DNA of 64,000 nt from Myxococcota bacterium (GTDB lineage Bacteria; Myxococcota; JAJVIH01): positions 1 to 64,000 of the forward strand of contig JAJVIH010000051.1 of assembly GCA_022072125.1 (NCBI GenBank). The letters run 5' to 3'. Positions 18,205 through 28,211 of the stretch are shown in pieces. The notes beneath the pieces were generated by a model that had not been told where the DNA came from, searched no databases, and saw nothing but the letters and a program-made list of their open reading frames with translations. A program made the translations under genes and the position numbers. How positions within the stretch are numbered: position 1 is the stretch's first letter; each line of letters opens with the position of its first letter.

Positions 18205-21200
18205 TCAGTAACACACCGCCTGGTAAGACACCTCGATTTTGGCGCCGCGGGGCGGCACCGCGCCTTCACCGAAAATGATCGAGTTGGTGCCGGCGTCATA
18301 ATCCCAGCCGTTTTTCGGATCGCGCGGCACCTCGCGTCCGTTGACCTTGACCTTGGCGGAGTTGGCGTCCGCGGGGCGGGTCAGACCGAATTGCACGCGG
18401 GAAACGAAAGCGTCCAGCGCGAGGGCGTTCATCTTTTTGCCCCAGGCGGCCGAGCAGATGGACAGCGCCAGGCCGTTGCCGATCTGGGTATAGGCCTCAT
18501 AGTAGCGGCGTCCGGCCACGGCCGCGCAGTCGCCGCCCGCTCCCTGGCACCCGCAGTTGGCGGGCTTGAGGGTGTTTTCATCCAGTCCCACGATGATGCT
18601 GAGCGAGAACAGATCGGTATTCCGCACGCCCTTGATGGAGCGGAAGAAGTCCACGTAGTAGTTGACCGGGGATGGCGACGAGTCTTCCTCATCGGACAGG
18701 ATGATGACGACCAGTTTGGCGTCCTCGCGCAGGAAGCCCTTGTTGGCCGCGGGGTCGTTGATGATGGGATCGGACAGCGCCAGGTTGGCCGATTCCAGCC
18801 CCTGCTCGTTGCCCGAACCGCTGGTGCCCAGGTTCATGTTCGAGGCCAGCGCCTGGGTGGGGTTGGGCGTGGTGTTGGAAACGATTTTCGGGTAGCCGCC
18901 GCGGGAGATCAGATTTCCCGGAACGATGGCGGCGCCGCCCAGAACCGCGCTGCGGCCTTCCACGTCGGTGCTGACCACGCCAATCTGGTAGCTGACCTTC
19001 AGGTTGATGGCGTAGCTGGTGAAGGTGGACAGGTTGCTGATCACCGACGCCTGCTCGTCGCCCATGGATCCCGAGTTGTCAATCACCCAGAGCACGTCCA
19101 CCTTGGGCTCGCTCAACTGGCTGAACACGTCCGTCTGACCGGACTGGTTGGTGCCTTCGCCAAGGAGCGGAACCTTGGTTTCGCCATTGGTTCCGGCGTT
19201 GGAGGCGTCGGTGGTGATGATCAGTTCGCCCTGCTCCTTGCCAATCTTGGTCGGCTTGTAGCGCAGGACCACCTGCATCGTCGTGCCGCCATTGACGGTG
19301 ATGGGCAGGGGCGTGGCGGGGTTGGTCTTGACGATCTTGAAGGGCGGGTCGGAAACCGTCTTCAGGCCGATGATGTTAAACGGAGCGGTGCCGTTGTTGT
19401 AGACGGTGACGGTGACATCCTGCGAGTTGCAGCCCAGGGTGACCAGGCCGAAATCCACTTCCTTGGGCAACACTTCCAGCTTGGACTTGGTGCCGCAGCC
19501 GCGGAAGACAACCGGGAAGCCCGGTCCGGTGCAGGAGCCCGGGAATCCGCCGCCCACCGTATTGGGCTGCTTGGGATCGTCCGTGTTCACAATCATGCAG
19601 TTGCGGGTGGAGGGCAGGGAGCAGCCTTCCTGACCCGGGATCAGGCTGCTGCCGGGCGCGCCCACCTTGGTCGGGCGGAAGAAAACCTGCACGTCAACCG
19701 TTTGTCCCACGCCGACCTGGGCGGGGAACATCTTGGGATTGACCAGTCCAAATTCCTTGCCGGTCTGGGCTCCGAATTTGGCGTCCTTGAGGGTGCAGTT
19801 GTTGCGGCCCACGTTGGTGAAGCGCGCCGGAAGCTGCCGGTTCTGCCCCACCGCCACGTTACCGAACTGCAGCAGCGAGTAGGTTCCGCCAATGCCGCTG
19901 GTGGTGGGCGGAGGAGAAATCTGCAGTTTGCAATCGCCTTTTTCCACCGCCTCGGCTTCGAGAAGCACCTCGTAGTCCTTGCCCGTGGCGGACTCCTTCA
20001 CCACCACCTTGTCGGAGTATTTGCCCAGGTTCTTCGGCGTGAAGACGACCGTGACTTCCTTGGTTTCTCCCTGCTTCAGATTGAAGGGGGTGGCGGGCTT
20101 CGCCGGAATGGCGAACTCGGGTTTGGTGGGATCGGTGATGGCGGTGATGGTGCATTCCGATTCCCCCAGGTTGGCGATCAGGAATTTGCGCTCGGTGGGA
20201 ACGCCCTGGGGCGCCTGGCCGAAATTCAGCGGAGAAGGAGTGACGCGCAGCTTGCACGAGGGCGGCTCCTTGCCCACGCCAATCACCGGGATTTCGCCCT
20301 GCGGCGCGCCGGGGTCGTTGGAGGTGACGATCACCTTGCCGCCGTCGCTGCCGGCGTCGGAGGGCGTGTAGGTGATTTTCACCTTCACGCACTCCCCGGG
20401 CTTCAGTTCGCCGCCAATGGCCGGCTCGGGCGGCGCGGCGCGCAGGTCGCCCGAGGAGGTTTCAAACCGGAGATCGGAAATCTTGAGCGGTTCGGTGCCG
20501 CACGAGCACAACTCCAGGGTTTCATCCTTGGACTGGCTCAGCAACACCTCGCCGAAGTCCACTTCCAGCGGCTTGGGGCAGACCTTGGGGGCGATGCCCT
20601 TGGCGGTGAAATTGACATAAGCCGGATTTTCCTTGTTTTCGGTCTGACCTTCCTCGGGCTCGTCGTTGGAGAAGATTTCCGCGCGGCCGGCGTCATCTCC
20701 GCCGTCAATGGGCTTGTACTGAACCTTGACCGTGATTTCACCCTCGGGCGGAACCGTGTGCAGCGGCAACGAAGCAGGATCGGGCGAGACCGGCGCCAGC
20801 AGCTTGAACTCCAGCGCCTTCAGGTAATCTCCCTTGAGATCTTTCTGGGTCAGGGCCAGCGGCTTGAGGTCGAGGGGCAGGGTGCCGACATTCTTGATGA
20901 CAAACTCTTTTTCGACGGTTTGGCCCAGCGCCACCGTGCCAAAATCAATATTGAGTTCCTTTGCGCCGTCGTTGTTGCAGTCCTTGCCCACGCAGACTTC
21001 GATTTCCGGCACCGGCCGCGCCACGCCTTCCGCGATCAACCTGACGGCGATTTTTTGATTCACCCCCGAGTTGGACTCGATGATCATGGTTCCCTGATCA
21101 GGGCCCAGGTCCGCGGGAGCGTAGGCCACCGTGATTTCGCCCTTTCCGGAGGTCGAGATTTTTCTATCCGTATCAAGAACCTGGAACTCCTGCAGCGGAG

Positions 21201-21501
21201 TATTCTCCGTGATCTCCGATTTGGAGATATTCAATTCAATGCTGCCGTCATTCCAGATATGCAGGCTCAGGGTCTTGGTGGCGCCCTTGGCCACCTTGCC
21301 GAAATTGAGCACCACCTCGCCACTGGACAAATCTTCCCGGTTTGCGGGTTTTTTGGTTCCCGGATCGATTTCTTCCTTGAGGCTGATGACAATATTGGGC
21401 CTCAACTGATCAACCGGAGCTTCTTCGCAATCACAATTGTAAAAGGAGCCGGCGGACAGGATGGCGGCGGCGAGAAGGATGCGGGCATGAATGCGGCGCA
21501 T
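18205..21501 (-). CDS. Giant surface protein with ASH-type repeats and a VWA domain
   Basis: A 1098-residue exported protein. MRRIHARILLAAAILSAGSFYNC is a signal sequence; the Cys-Asp-Cys after it could be a lipidation site, but FYNC is a poor lipobox. Several 100-residue repeats follow with the choice-of-anchor or ASPM-SPD2-Hydin (ASH) pattern: LNFGKVAKGATKTLSLHIWNDG, IDFGTVALGQTVEKEFVIKNVG and VDFGLVTLGCNSQDV, interrupted by Cys pairs. At about residue 803 a von Willebrand A domain begins with a MIDAS site (VLWVIDNSGSMGDEQ). Metal-dependent adhesion or surface matrix binding is the likely role. Start at 21501 is supported by GGAG nine bases upstream. Confidence 0.85.
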   Translation of the reverse strand: MRRIHARILLAAAILSAGSFYNCDCEEAPVDQLRPNIVISLKEEIDPGTKKPANREDLSSGEVVLNFGKVAKGATKTLSLHIWNDGSIELNISKSEITENTPLQEFQVLDTDRKISTSGKGEITVAYAPADLGPDQGTMIIESNSGVNQKIAVRLIAEGVARPVPEIEVCVGKDCNNDGAKELNIDFGTVALGQTVEKEFVIKNVGTLPLDLKPLALTQKDLKGDYLKALEFKLLAPVSPDPASLPLHTVPPEGEITVKVQYKPIDGGDDAGRAEIFSNDEPEEGQTENKENPAYVNFTAKGIAPKVCPKPLEVDFGEVLLSQSKDETLELCSCGTEPLKISDLRFETSSGDLRAAPPEPAIGGELKPGECVKVKITYTPSDAGSDGGKVIVTSNDPGAPQGEIPVIGVGKEPPSCKLRVTPSPLNFGQAPQGVPTERKFLIANLGESECTITAITDPTKPEFAIPAKPATPFNLKQGETKEVTVVFTPKNLGKYSDKVVVKESATGKDYEVLLEAEAVEKGDCKLQISPPPTTSGIGGTYSLLQFGNVAVGQNRQLPARFTNVGRNNCTLKDAKFGAQTGKEFGLVNPKMFPAQVGVGQTVDVQVFFRPTKVGAPGSSLIPGQEGCSLPSTRNCMIVNTDDPKQPNTVGGGFPGSCTGPGFPVVFRGCGTKSKLEVLPKEVDFGLVTLGCNSQDVTVTVYNNGTAPFNIIGLKTVSDPPFKIVKTNPATPLPITVNGGTTMQVVLRYKPTKIGKEQGELIITTDASNAGTNGETKVPLLGEGTNQSGQTDVFSQLSEPKVDVLWVIDNSGSMGDEQASVISNLSTFTSYAINLKVSYQIGVVSTDVEGRSAVLGGAAIVPGNLISRGGYPKIVSNTTPNPTQALASNMNLGTSGSGNEQGLESANLALSDPIINDPAANKGFLREDAKLVVIILSDEEDSSPSPVNYYVDFFRSIKGVRNTDLFSLSIIVGLDENTLKPANCGCQGAGGDCAAVAGRRYYEAYTQIGNGLALSICSAAWGKKMNALALDAFVSRVQFGLTRPADANSAKVKVNGREVPRDPKNGWDYDAGTNSIIFGEGAVPPRGAKIEVSYQAVCY

Positions 21502-21794
21502 GTACAATTCTCCAAAGGACGCACAAGTTTGTGTTTCCGGTAGCCTGACAAAGCGGGGAGTGTAGCGGCTCACTTTTTGCCGGTCAACCCAATCCGGTCG
21601 CGGCTGGTGAGACGTCATCCCCCGGATTTGTCTCCTCCCCGGAATCACCCCATCCGGGCGGATCGAGCCATTGTATCTTGAACCGCCAGGATAACCACCC
21701 GTCAACTGACCGATGCGCCAGGATCGTAACGCCGCGCGTCAATTCCGGCTGGACAATCCCCTGGCGCCGCCTAAACACGGCGCGGAGAAAGATC

Positions 21795-22253
21795 ATGAAG
21801 GTTTTCACCCTGCACCGGGAACTGTGGCTGCCCCGCCCGCGCGAAGATCTCTTCCGGTTTTTCGCGGACGCCTTCAACCTGGAGAGGATCACGCCGCCAT
21901 TTCTGCATTTCCGGGTGATCACGCCGCGTCCCATCGAGATGAAGGCCGGAACGCTGATTGATTACCGCCTGCGCCTGCACGGCTTTCCTCTCGGCTGGCG
22001 GACGCTCATCCGCCTGTGGGAGCCGCCATTCCGCTTTCAGGATGTACAGATCAAGGGGCCTTATTCCTTGTGGGAGCATACCCATGTGTTTGAAGAGAAG
22101 GAGGGAGGAACCTCCTGCCTGGATGAAGTGCGCTACGGGATGATCGGCGGGCCGTTGGTCAACCGGTTGCTGGTCCGCCGGAATCTGGAGCGTATTTTTG
22201 ATTACCGGAATCAAAAGCTATCGGAGTTCTTCGGCGGTTCCCAGGGTCCCTGA
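21795..22253 (+). CDS. SRPBCC-fold ligand-binding protein
   Basis: A 152-residue protein of the Bet v1-like SRPBCC superfamily: KVFTLHRELWLPRPREDLFRFFADAFNLERITPPFLHFRV is the typical start, and ending in the helix RRNLERIFDYRNQKL matches the long C-terminal helix of the fold. Family members include cyclases, lipid carriers and regulators of DNA-damage genes; this one has no distinguishing motif. It has a GCGGAGA ribosome binding site and no operon partner. Confidence 0.75.
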   Translation: MKVFTLHRELWLPRPREDLFRFFADAFNLERITPPFLHFRVITPRPIEMKAGTLIDYRLRLHGFPLGWRTLIRLWEPPFRFQDVQIKGPYSLWEHTHVFEEKEGGTSCLDEVRYGMIGGPLVNRLLVRRNLERIFDYRNQKLSEFFGGSQGP

Positions 22254-22311
22254 CCGGTCCGTTTTTTTCCCCGCGGGGGGGGCTTCCGTTCCTCTCCCGC
22301 GCATGGGGGAG

Positions 22312-23580
22312 TCAGGGAGCCTGCGGCGGCTTCGCTTCCCCGGTCATCATGTTCAGGGCGGCCGCGGAGAGTGTGATCAACAATGGCAGGGCCAGGTAGT
22401 AGCCTTGCGGGCCCGCCTGTGATTCAAACGCCATGGACATGGCCAGCCAACCCGCGGACAGCAGGACCAGCGGGGCCCATCCTTCCTTCCACAGGCGCAG
22501 AAAATTCACGGTTCCCGCGATGCAGGCGATCCACGCCCCCATGCCCCAGAGTTCCGGGTCTTCAAAGGGGGAAGGGCCGCCCACGCCAGCCACCGCGGAC
22601 CAGTTCCACCAGTCCGGATGAAAGAATAGCCCCAATCCAATCGTGGCTCCGGCCAGCACATACAGGGGCCAGGGATGCAGGCGTTCCAGCCATGAGCCCC
22701 CCCTGAAGCCGGGGTTTCCGGCAGGGGCGGTTTCGATCGCCAGCACCGCCGCCAGCGCGCAGCCGGCGAAAATCAGTCCGCCCGGACCCCGCCAGCCCAG
22801 GGAAGCGATCAGCACCGCCCAGGCCCCGCGCGGGGCCGCGGATTTCCGGCCATCCCCCAAAATCAGGGCGGCCGCGAAAAACCCGAGAGACAAATCCATT
22901 GTGCGGCTGACTGATCCGCGCAGCGCCAACAGCACCGCCGGGGTGAGCAGCGCGCCGGCGGCGGCCAGCGAGAACCAGGGAAGCCGCACCAGCCGGGACA
23001 GCCGCAGCATCCACCAGCATGACGCCGAGGCGAAAGCGATGACCGCGGGCGCCTTGACCCGGCTTTCATCCCAGCTTCCAGCGGCGGAGAAAGGCCAGGT
23101 GGAGGCCAGGGTCTGCAAGTCCGCCGCTCCATAACCGGTGGTGGGGACGCCGCGTCCCAGCAGCCGGTGCCGGGAAAGGTTCATCCAGGCGGCGTCCTCG
23201 AAGATCGGAAGCGCTGGCAGGGACAGGCTGAAATGCTCCACAACCCAGATCGCCGCGAGGACGCCCAACCCCGTTCCCCACCAGGGAGTCAGGGGGGTAA
23301 TGGATCCGGGTTCGCCGGTCCAGCACCATCGCCGGTGAAGAAAGCGGTGCGCGGCGATTCCAGCGGCGAAGATCAGCCCCCCCAACGCCATCATCCATGA
23401 GGCGGGCGGTTCGCCATTCATGCGGATACGCCAGACGGCGGTCAGCACCGAAAGCCAGAAGCCCAGCACCGGCCAGGCGAGCAGCACATCGGCGCGCAGC
23501 CAGCCCCGCTCCCCGATCAGCGCCGACAGGCCGCCGCCCATCAGGATCATGGCCGCCGCGCCAGACAGCAGGTCCACCAT
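22312..23580 (-). CDS. Polytopic membrane protein
   Basis: A 422-residue protein with about ten hydrophobic segments and short loops, for example MILMGGGLSALIGERGWLR, GWLAMSM and a Trp-rich middle region. The layout resembles membrane glycosyltransferases or dolichol-phosphate-sugar mannosyltransferases of the GT39/GT83 group, but I see no catalytic motif that would fix this. Its start overlaps by one base the stop of the upstream gene, so the three genes from 26029 to 22312 look like one operon. Confidence 0.7.
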   Translation of the reverse strand: MVDLLSGAAAMILMGGGLSALIGERGWLRADVLLAWPVLGFWLSVLTAVWRIRMNGEPPASWMMALGGLIFAAGIAAHRFLHRRWCWTGEPGSITPLTPWWGTGLGVLAAIWVVEHFSLSLPALPIFEDAAWMNLSRHRLLGRGVPTTGYGAADLQTLASTWPFSAAGSWDESRVKAPAVIAFASASCWWMLRLSRLVRLPWFSLAAAGALLTPAVLLALRGSVSRTMDLSLGFFAAALILGDGRKSAAPRGAWAVLIASLGWRGPGGLIFAGCALAAVLAIETAPAGNPGFRGGSWLERLHPWPLYVLAGATIGLGLFFHPDWWNWSAVAGVGGPSPFEDPELWGMGAWIACIAGTVNFLRLWKEGWAPLVLLSAGWLAMSMAFESQAGPQGYYLALPLLITLSAAALNMMTGEAKPPQAP

Positions 23581-24104
23581 CAGCGGGTCCTCCGCGCCAG
23601 CAGCACCAGTCCCTCGCCGCGGCGGTAGGCGCTGAATCCGGGGAAAGCGCTTTCCGGCATGGCGCCGCGCACCACCATGATGAAGCCCGCCTTGTCCGCC
23701 CGGGCCTGGATATCCGCGGCGGATGGATTCGCGGACGGATTCAGCACCTCGATGGGGCGCGGGTACATCTCATAGCGCAGGATTGCGGCGTGGGCCGGAA
23801 TGGCGTCCACCAGCAGAATGGCGGCGTGACGGGTGAGGTCCGTATTGAGCAGGGCCCCGGTTTGCCAGGCCGCCTCGGACATCATTCCCGCGAACAGATG
23901 CTTTCCGGTGACCACCCGGTAAGCGGCGGCGCGGCGGCCTTTCAGGTCCGGCGCGGCGTCAATCTGGGCGCGCGACTGGGCGGCGGAGACATACAGGTCC
24001 CGCAGTCCCAGAACCAGCGGCAGCACAAAAAGCGCCCCCAAACCGTATCCGGACAACTGGCGCAATCTCGCCAGCCTCTCCCGCCAGATCAGATGCTGGG
24101 GCAT
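23580..24104 (-). CDS. Membrane-anchored protein of unknown function
   Basis: A 174-residue protein with one hydrophobic segment near the N-terminus (LSGYGLGALFVLPLVLGL) and a mostly soluble remainder ending in GFSAYRRGEGLVLLARRTR. It may be the C-terminal soluble partner of the polytopic protein encoded directly downstream. ATG at 24104 is preferred to an upstream one. It begins 17 bp after the lipase gene stop. Confidence 0.55.
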   Translation of the reverse strand: MPQHLIWRERLARLRQLSGYGLGALFVLPLVLGLRDLYVSAAQSRAQIDAAPDLKGRRAAAYRVVTGKHLFAGMMSEAAWQTGALLNTDLTRHAAILLVDAIPAHAAILRYEMYPRPIEVLNPSANPSAADIQARADKAGFIMVVRGAMPESAFPGFSAYRRGEGLVLLARRTR

Positions 24105-24121
24105 GACGGTTCGCAAGCTTC

Positions 24122-26029
24122 CTACTCGACGGCGCAGCCCGCGCCCTTGAGGCGTCCCGCGAAACATTTCGCGGAAACCTCGTGGGTGCGCTTGAGTTCA
24201 AAGATCGCCATGTGCAGCGCGGCCCCCTGCACATCGCTGAATTTGTGCTGGATCAACACCCGGGTGGCCTTGCCCACGCCGTCGCCAAAGCCGAAATTGT
24301 TGAGGACGGGGGCGTCCGCGGCCTGCATTCCGGGGACCTCGTGGTCAAACGGCTTGAGCAGTTGCGCGCCCCATTGCAGCGCCTGCCAGTCCGTGGACTT
24401 GTTGTTGGCGACGGGATCGCCCACCGCCTCCCAGATCAGCACGTCCTTGGCCGGACGGCTGATCGCTTCGTGCTTGCGCGGGTAGTTGATGGGGTCGCCC
24501 GCGTCCAGCATGGTCTGGGCGAAGGTCAGAAGCAATTCGCTTTCCCAGGGCGCCCGGTCGCGGAGCAGATCGGCCACCGGCACGGAGAACACTCCCTCGG
24601 CCACCAGTTGTTTGTACGGCGCGCCGCCGCCCACCAGGCTGACGGACAGCAGTTTGTGCGCCGATCCGCTGGAGATGGTTCCGCTGATGGATCCCATGGA
24701 GTGGCCCACGTAAAAGACCTTGTCCGGATCAAGGGATTTGTCCATGCCGCTGAGCGGCTTGAGCGCCTCGTTCAGCGCCGCGACGCCGGTGATGACGGCG
24801 ATATGGTCCGCGGCGGCCTGGCGGAAGTTGTCCCGGCTTTTTGCCGGATCGGAGAAATCGGCCATCTCCACGTCGCTGCCGTTTTTCCCTGGCGTGCTGG
24901 ATCGATCGCCGTGATAGGGCAAATCAATTCCCACCATGGCGAATCCGGCCGCGTGATAGGGCGCCGCCAGCGGGAACAGGTCTTCCTTGAAGCGCCCCCC
25001 GCCGTGCTGGAAAATCACCACGGGCGCGGGGCCGTTGGCGTTTTTAGGCAACGCCACGACAAAGCCGGGCCTGGTGCGTCCCTTCTCCACGGGGAGATTG
25101 GTTTCCGGGTCGCCTTCAAACACTTTTTTGTCATTTTGATAGGCCGGTAAATCGAAAATCCCCCGGAACGCCGGGCCCAGCAGGTCCTTGCCTGGCTCCG
25201 GCGGGGCGAATTTTTTGTCGAGCGTGGCGATATCGAGTTTTTCCACCTTCTCCACCTTGAGCACGGGGGCGTTTTCCAGGCGGTTGTAGAGCGATGGCAA
25301 CTCCACGCTGGCGCGCGAGGGAGTGAACAGCATGGCGTATTCCAGATTGTCCTTCGCCACGTTCCGTAGGGCGAGCGCCGCGCCATCCACATAGGCGGGG
25401 TGGGGGTCGCCCGAACCCGGGTTGCAGGCGGGCAGCGCCCGCGTCTGCTCCACGGCGCCGGATTCAATGACCAGCAGGTACTTCATGCCCTTTTTGGGAG
25501 CGGGAAACTGTTCGTGGCGGATCACCAGCGTCTTCCTGTCATCGGACGGGGCGGTGGAGATCCGCAATTTCATGTCCTCCAGTTTGGCGCCATCCCATGC
25601 GAAAAAGCGGATTTTTTCCGGCGCCGCCGTTCCGCCGGGTCCTTCCAGGGCCACGAAGAACGCGCCATTCAGGGAGACGCCATCCACGGCGTTGAAGCGG
25701 TCGAACCAGGAGCGGCGGACCTTGCGCAGCAGCGCCGCCGCGGCGTCGTTGGCGGGCGGCTTGAGCCAGACGCCGGAGGCGGATGGTCCCGGGGTCTCCC
25801 AGGCGGGCGTGGGAAATTGGATCACCGCCGCCGGATCGGCGCAGGCGCTGTATTTGAACCCGCCACCCGGCTGCGCGCCGCCGGGTCCGCCGGTCGGGGC
25901 GTCGCCCGCGCCGCCGTCTGGCGCACTGGCGTCCGGAGCAGCATCGGCTGAGGTATTGTTATTATCCGATGTGCAAGCAGCCGCCCCAAGGGCCAGGGTG
26001 GCGCAGGCGATGATGATCCAGAATTTCAT
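24122..26029 (-). CDS. Secreted alpha/beta hydrolase lipoprotein
   Basis: A 635-residue lipoprotein. The signal MKFWIIIACATLALGAAAC (lipobox GAAAC) leads into a short Asp/Ala/Gly/Pro-rich linker. From about residue 340 it is an alpha/beta hydrolase with VVIFQHGGGRFKEDL near the oxyanion hole, FAMVGIDLPYHGDR and the nucleophile elbow VGHSMGS near residue 443. A catalytic Asp and a C-terminal His are expected downstream but cannot be assigned safely. It looks like a lipase or polyester hydrolase. It heads a probable operon with the two membrane proteins that follow. Confidence 0.82.
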   Translation of the reverse strand: MKFWIIIACATLALGAAACTSDNNNTSADAAPDASAPDGGAGDAPTGGPGGAQPGGGFKYSACADPAAVIQFPTPAWETPGPSASGVWLKPPANDAAAALLRKVRRSWFDRFNAVDGVSLNGAFFVALEGPGGTAAPEKIRFFAWDGAKLEDMKLRISTAPSDDRKTLVIRHEQFPAPKKGMKYLLVIESGAVEQTRALPACNPGSGDPHPAYVDGAALALRNVAKDNLEYAMLFTPSRASVELPSLYNRLENAPVLKVEKVEKLDIATLDKKFAPPEPGKDLLGPAFRGIFDLPAYQNDKKVFEGDPETNLPVEKGRTRPGFVVALPKNANGPAPVVIFQHGGGRFKEDLFPLAAPYHAAGFAMVGIDLPYHGDRSSTPGKNGSDVEMADFSDPAKSRDNFRQAAADHIAVITGVAALNEALKPLSGMDKSLDPDKVFYVGHSMGSISGTISSGSAHKLLSVSLVGGGAPYKQLVAEGVFSVPVADLLRDRAPWESELLLTFAQTMLDAGDPINYPRKHEAISRPAKDVLIWEAVGDPVANNKSTDWQALQWGAQLLKPFDHEVPGMQAADAPVLNNFGFGDGVGKATRVLIQHKFSDVQGAALHMAIFELKRTHEVSAKCFAGRLKGAGCAVE

Positions 26030-26253
26030 GCTGCTTCCTTTCTGGTGGTTCGCCGCACTCTATCCGCCTTGCTCCGGCGGAACAACGGCGGCGATCCGGA
26101 GCCCCCGCCGTTCCCCGCAACCAGGGATCCAAGAGCCGGGGTCCCGGTTTCCGGATGAAGCCTCCAGTCCTGGCTCTGGTTTGGCAAAAAATGGCGGGCC
26201 GTGACAGAATACCGTGGCGGGTGTGAGAACAAATCCATCTGGAACGATCCATC

Positions 26254-28209
26254 GTGAAATCCTGGAATATCTGGACCGCCGCGCTCGGCGCGGCTGTTGT
26301 CTTGTCTGGACTGACGGGCTGTTTTCCCGGCTCCGAACTGACCGGCTTTTACCGGTGCGAACCGGGCGGCGGCTGCCCTTCCGGCCTGGTATGCGTCAGC
26401 GGGGTATGCGCCCCATCCAAATGCAACGGCAATCCGGATTGCCCGCCGGGGACCTCCTGCTCCGCGGGCGCCTGCGTGGCGGCGGGACCAGCGCCGGAAG
26501 ATGCCGGAGTGGATGATTCCTCCGGCCCCTCGAATGACAGTGCCGTGGACCCCGCCTGTCTGGGGGTCGCCTGCGTGCTGCCCAACGCCCGTTCGGTGTG
26601 CAGCGGCGGAAAATGCCTGGTGTCTACTTGCCTGCCGGGTTTCACCGACGCCAACAATGATCCGCTGGATGGTTGCGAATCCAGCGCCTGCGCCTCTCCA
26701 ACCATTGAAGCCTGCGATGGCAAGGACAACGATTGCGATGGCGTGGCGGACGAGGATTTTGATCTGCAGCGCGAACTCAAGCACTGCGGACGCTGCAACA
26801 ACGAATGCAAGCCCGCTCCCGGCGCCACCCCGGTCTGCACGGCGGGCGTATGTGATCTGGTGTGTCAGCCCGGGCGCTTCAACACCGACAAACAGGCGGA
26901 GAACGGCTGTGAATCCACTTCCTGCACGCCCGGCGCCGGCGGGGTGGAGTTGTGCAACAACGTGGATGACGACTGCAATCCCGCCACCCGCGATGGCGCT
27001 TCCGATCCCAAGCTGGGCGGCAACTGCACGATTGACGGGGTGATGGGAAAATGCGCTCTCGGCAGGCTGGTATGCGTGCGGGGAGAACTCCGGTGCGAAG
27101 CCCTGAACCGCCCCCAGGAAGAACTGTGCAACGGCCAGGACGACAACTGCAACGGCGCGGTGGATGACAACCCCAATGACTGCAAGGCGCCTTCAGTCTG
27201 TTCAAACGGCGCCTGCGGCGGCTGCACCCCCAGTTGCGAAGGCAAACAATGCGGTCCCAATGGATGCAATGGCTTTTGCGGAACCTGCAAGGCGGACGAG
27301 CGATGCAATCCGGCCGGCCGCTGCGAACCCGCCGGCTGCACCCCCGGTTGCACCGGCAAGCAGTGCGGTCCCAATGGTTGCGGCGGAAGCTGCGGAACCT
27401 GTTCCGGGGGACAAAGCTGCAACGCGGCGGGCAAATGCACGTCCGCCTGCACGCCATCCTGCACGGGCCGGAACTGCGGCAGCGATGGCTGCACGGGAAC
27501 CTGCGGAACCTGCGCCCCGGGCCAGCAGTGCAATTCCTCTGGCCAGTGCGAAGTGCTGGGACCCCGGTTTTCGCTCAAATTTGCGAGCGCCCGCCGCGAT
27601 TCCGTCGGCTTCAACCCCGGATTGCAGGCGGCCGAGGGAACCGTGGAACTCTGGGCCGGGCCGATTATTGATGATCCCCTGCGTCTGGTGGATCGGATGT
27701 ACGCCTTCTCCCATCTCAACCGCCCGCCGGGGCATCGCCTGTATATCTACTATTCGGTCAGGGATAAAAAAGTGACCTGCCTGATCGGCGGCGGCGCCAC
27801 GCCGGACAGTTCCTCGCGCATCGAGGTGTCCAGCGATTTGACCAAGGGGCATTCCCATCTCGCGGTGTCCTGGAGAAACGGCCAGTTCTGGTGCGCGGTC
27901 AATGGCAAGGTTGAGGGTCCCCGCAACTTCAACAAGGATGAATTTTCCAAAATTGATGGGTTGAATATCCAGCTTGGCAACAATTCCTCCACTCCCACCC
28001 AGGGATGGGACGGCCTGCTGGATGAAGTACGGGTCAGTTCCGCCGCCCTGTACCAGCGCGATTTCACTCCGGAGCGGCGGTTTGGAGCGTCGCCTTCCAC
28101 CCTCTCGCTGTGGCATCTCGATGAAGGCGTGGGAACCGTCATCAAGGACAGCCTGAAAAAGGCGCCGGATGGCAATATCAACGGAGCCGTCTGGGTTCCC
28201 GAGTTCTGA
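26254..28209 (+). CDS. Lipoprotein with MopE-type Asp/Cys motifs, Cys-rich repeats and a LamG domain
   Basis: A 651-residue lipoprotein with signal lipobox LTGC near residue 23. After a Ser/Asp/Pro linker there are three copies of the putative metal-binding MopE-type motif, [10 protein letters not shown] at about residue 152, [10 protein letters not shown] at 231 and [10 protein letters not shown] at 289. Next come about four short Cys repeats of the form [15 protein letters not shown] (residues 320-435). The C-terminal 215 residues ([27 protein letters not shown]) are a LamG/concanavalin-like lectin domain. This suggests an extracellular carbohydrate-binding protein. Its stop is 2 bp before hisF-hisE, so translation may be coupled. 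Confidence 0.88.
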   Translation: MKSWNIWTAALGAAVVLSGLTGCFPGSELTGFYRCEPGGGCPSGLVCVSGVCAPSKCNGNPDCPPGTSCSAGACVAAGPAPEDAGVDDSSGPSNDSAVDPACLGVACVLPNARSVCSGGKCLVSTCLPGFTDANNDPLDGCESSACASPTIEACDGKDNDCDGVADEDFDLQRELKHCGRCNNECKPAPGATPVCTAGVCDLVCQPGRFNTDKQAENGCESTSCTPGAGGVELCNNVDDDCNPATRDGASDPKLGGNCTIDGVMGKCALGRLVCVRGELRCEALNRPQEELCNGQDDNCNGAVDDNPNDCKAPSVCSNGACGGCTPSCEGKQCGPNGCNGFCGTCKADERCNPAGRCEPAGCTPGCTGKQCGPNGCGGSCGTCSGGQSCNAAGKCTSACTPSCTGRNCGSDGCTGTCGTCAPGQQCNSSGQCEVLGPRFSLKFASARRDSVGFNPGLQAAEGTVELWAGPIIDDPLRLVDRMYAFSHLNRPPGHRLYIYYSVRDKKVTCLIGGGATPDSSSRIEVSSDLTKGHSHLAVSWRNGQFWCAVNGKVEGPRNFNKDEFSKIDGLNIQLGNNSSTPTQGWDGLLDEVRVSSAALYQRDFTPERRFGASPSTLSLWHLDEGVGTVIKDSLKKAPDGNINGAVWVPEF

Positions 28210-28211
28210 CC

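Noticed and set aside
18151-21543. Long plus-strand open frame of 1130 codons
   Set aside because: It lies fully antisense to the ASH/VWA protein gene, has low-complexity His/Gly/Arg-rich composition, and reflects high GC in the third codon position.
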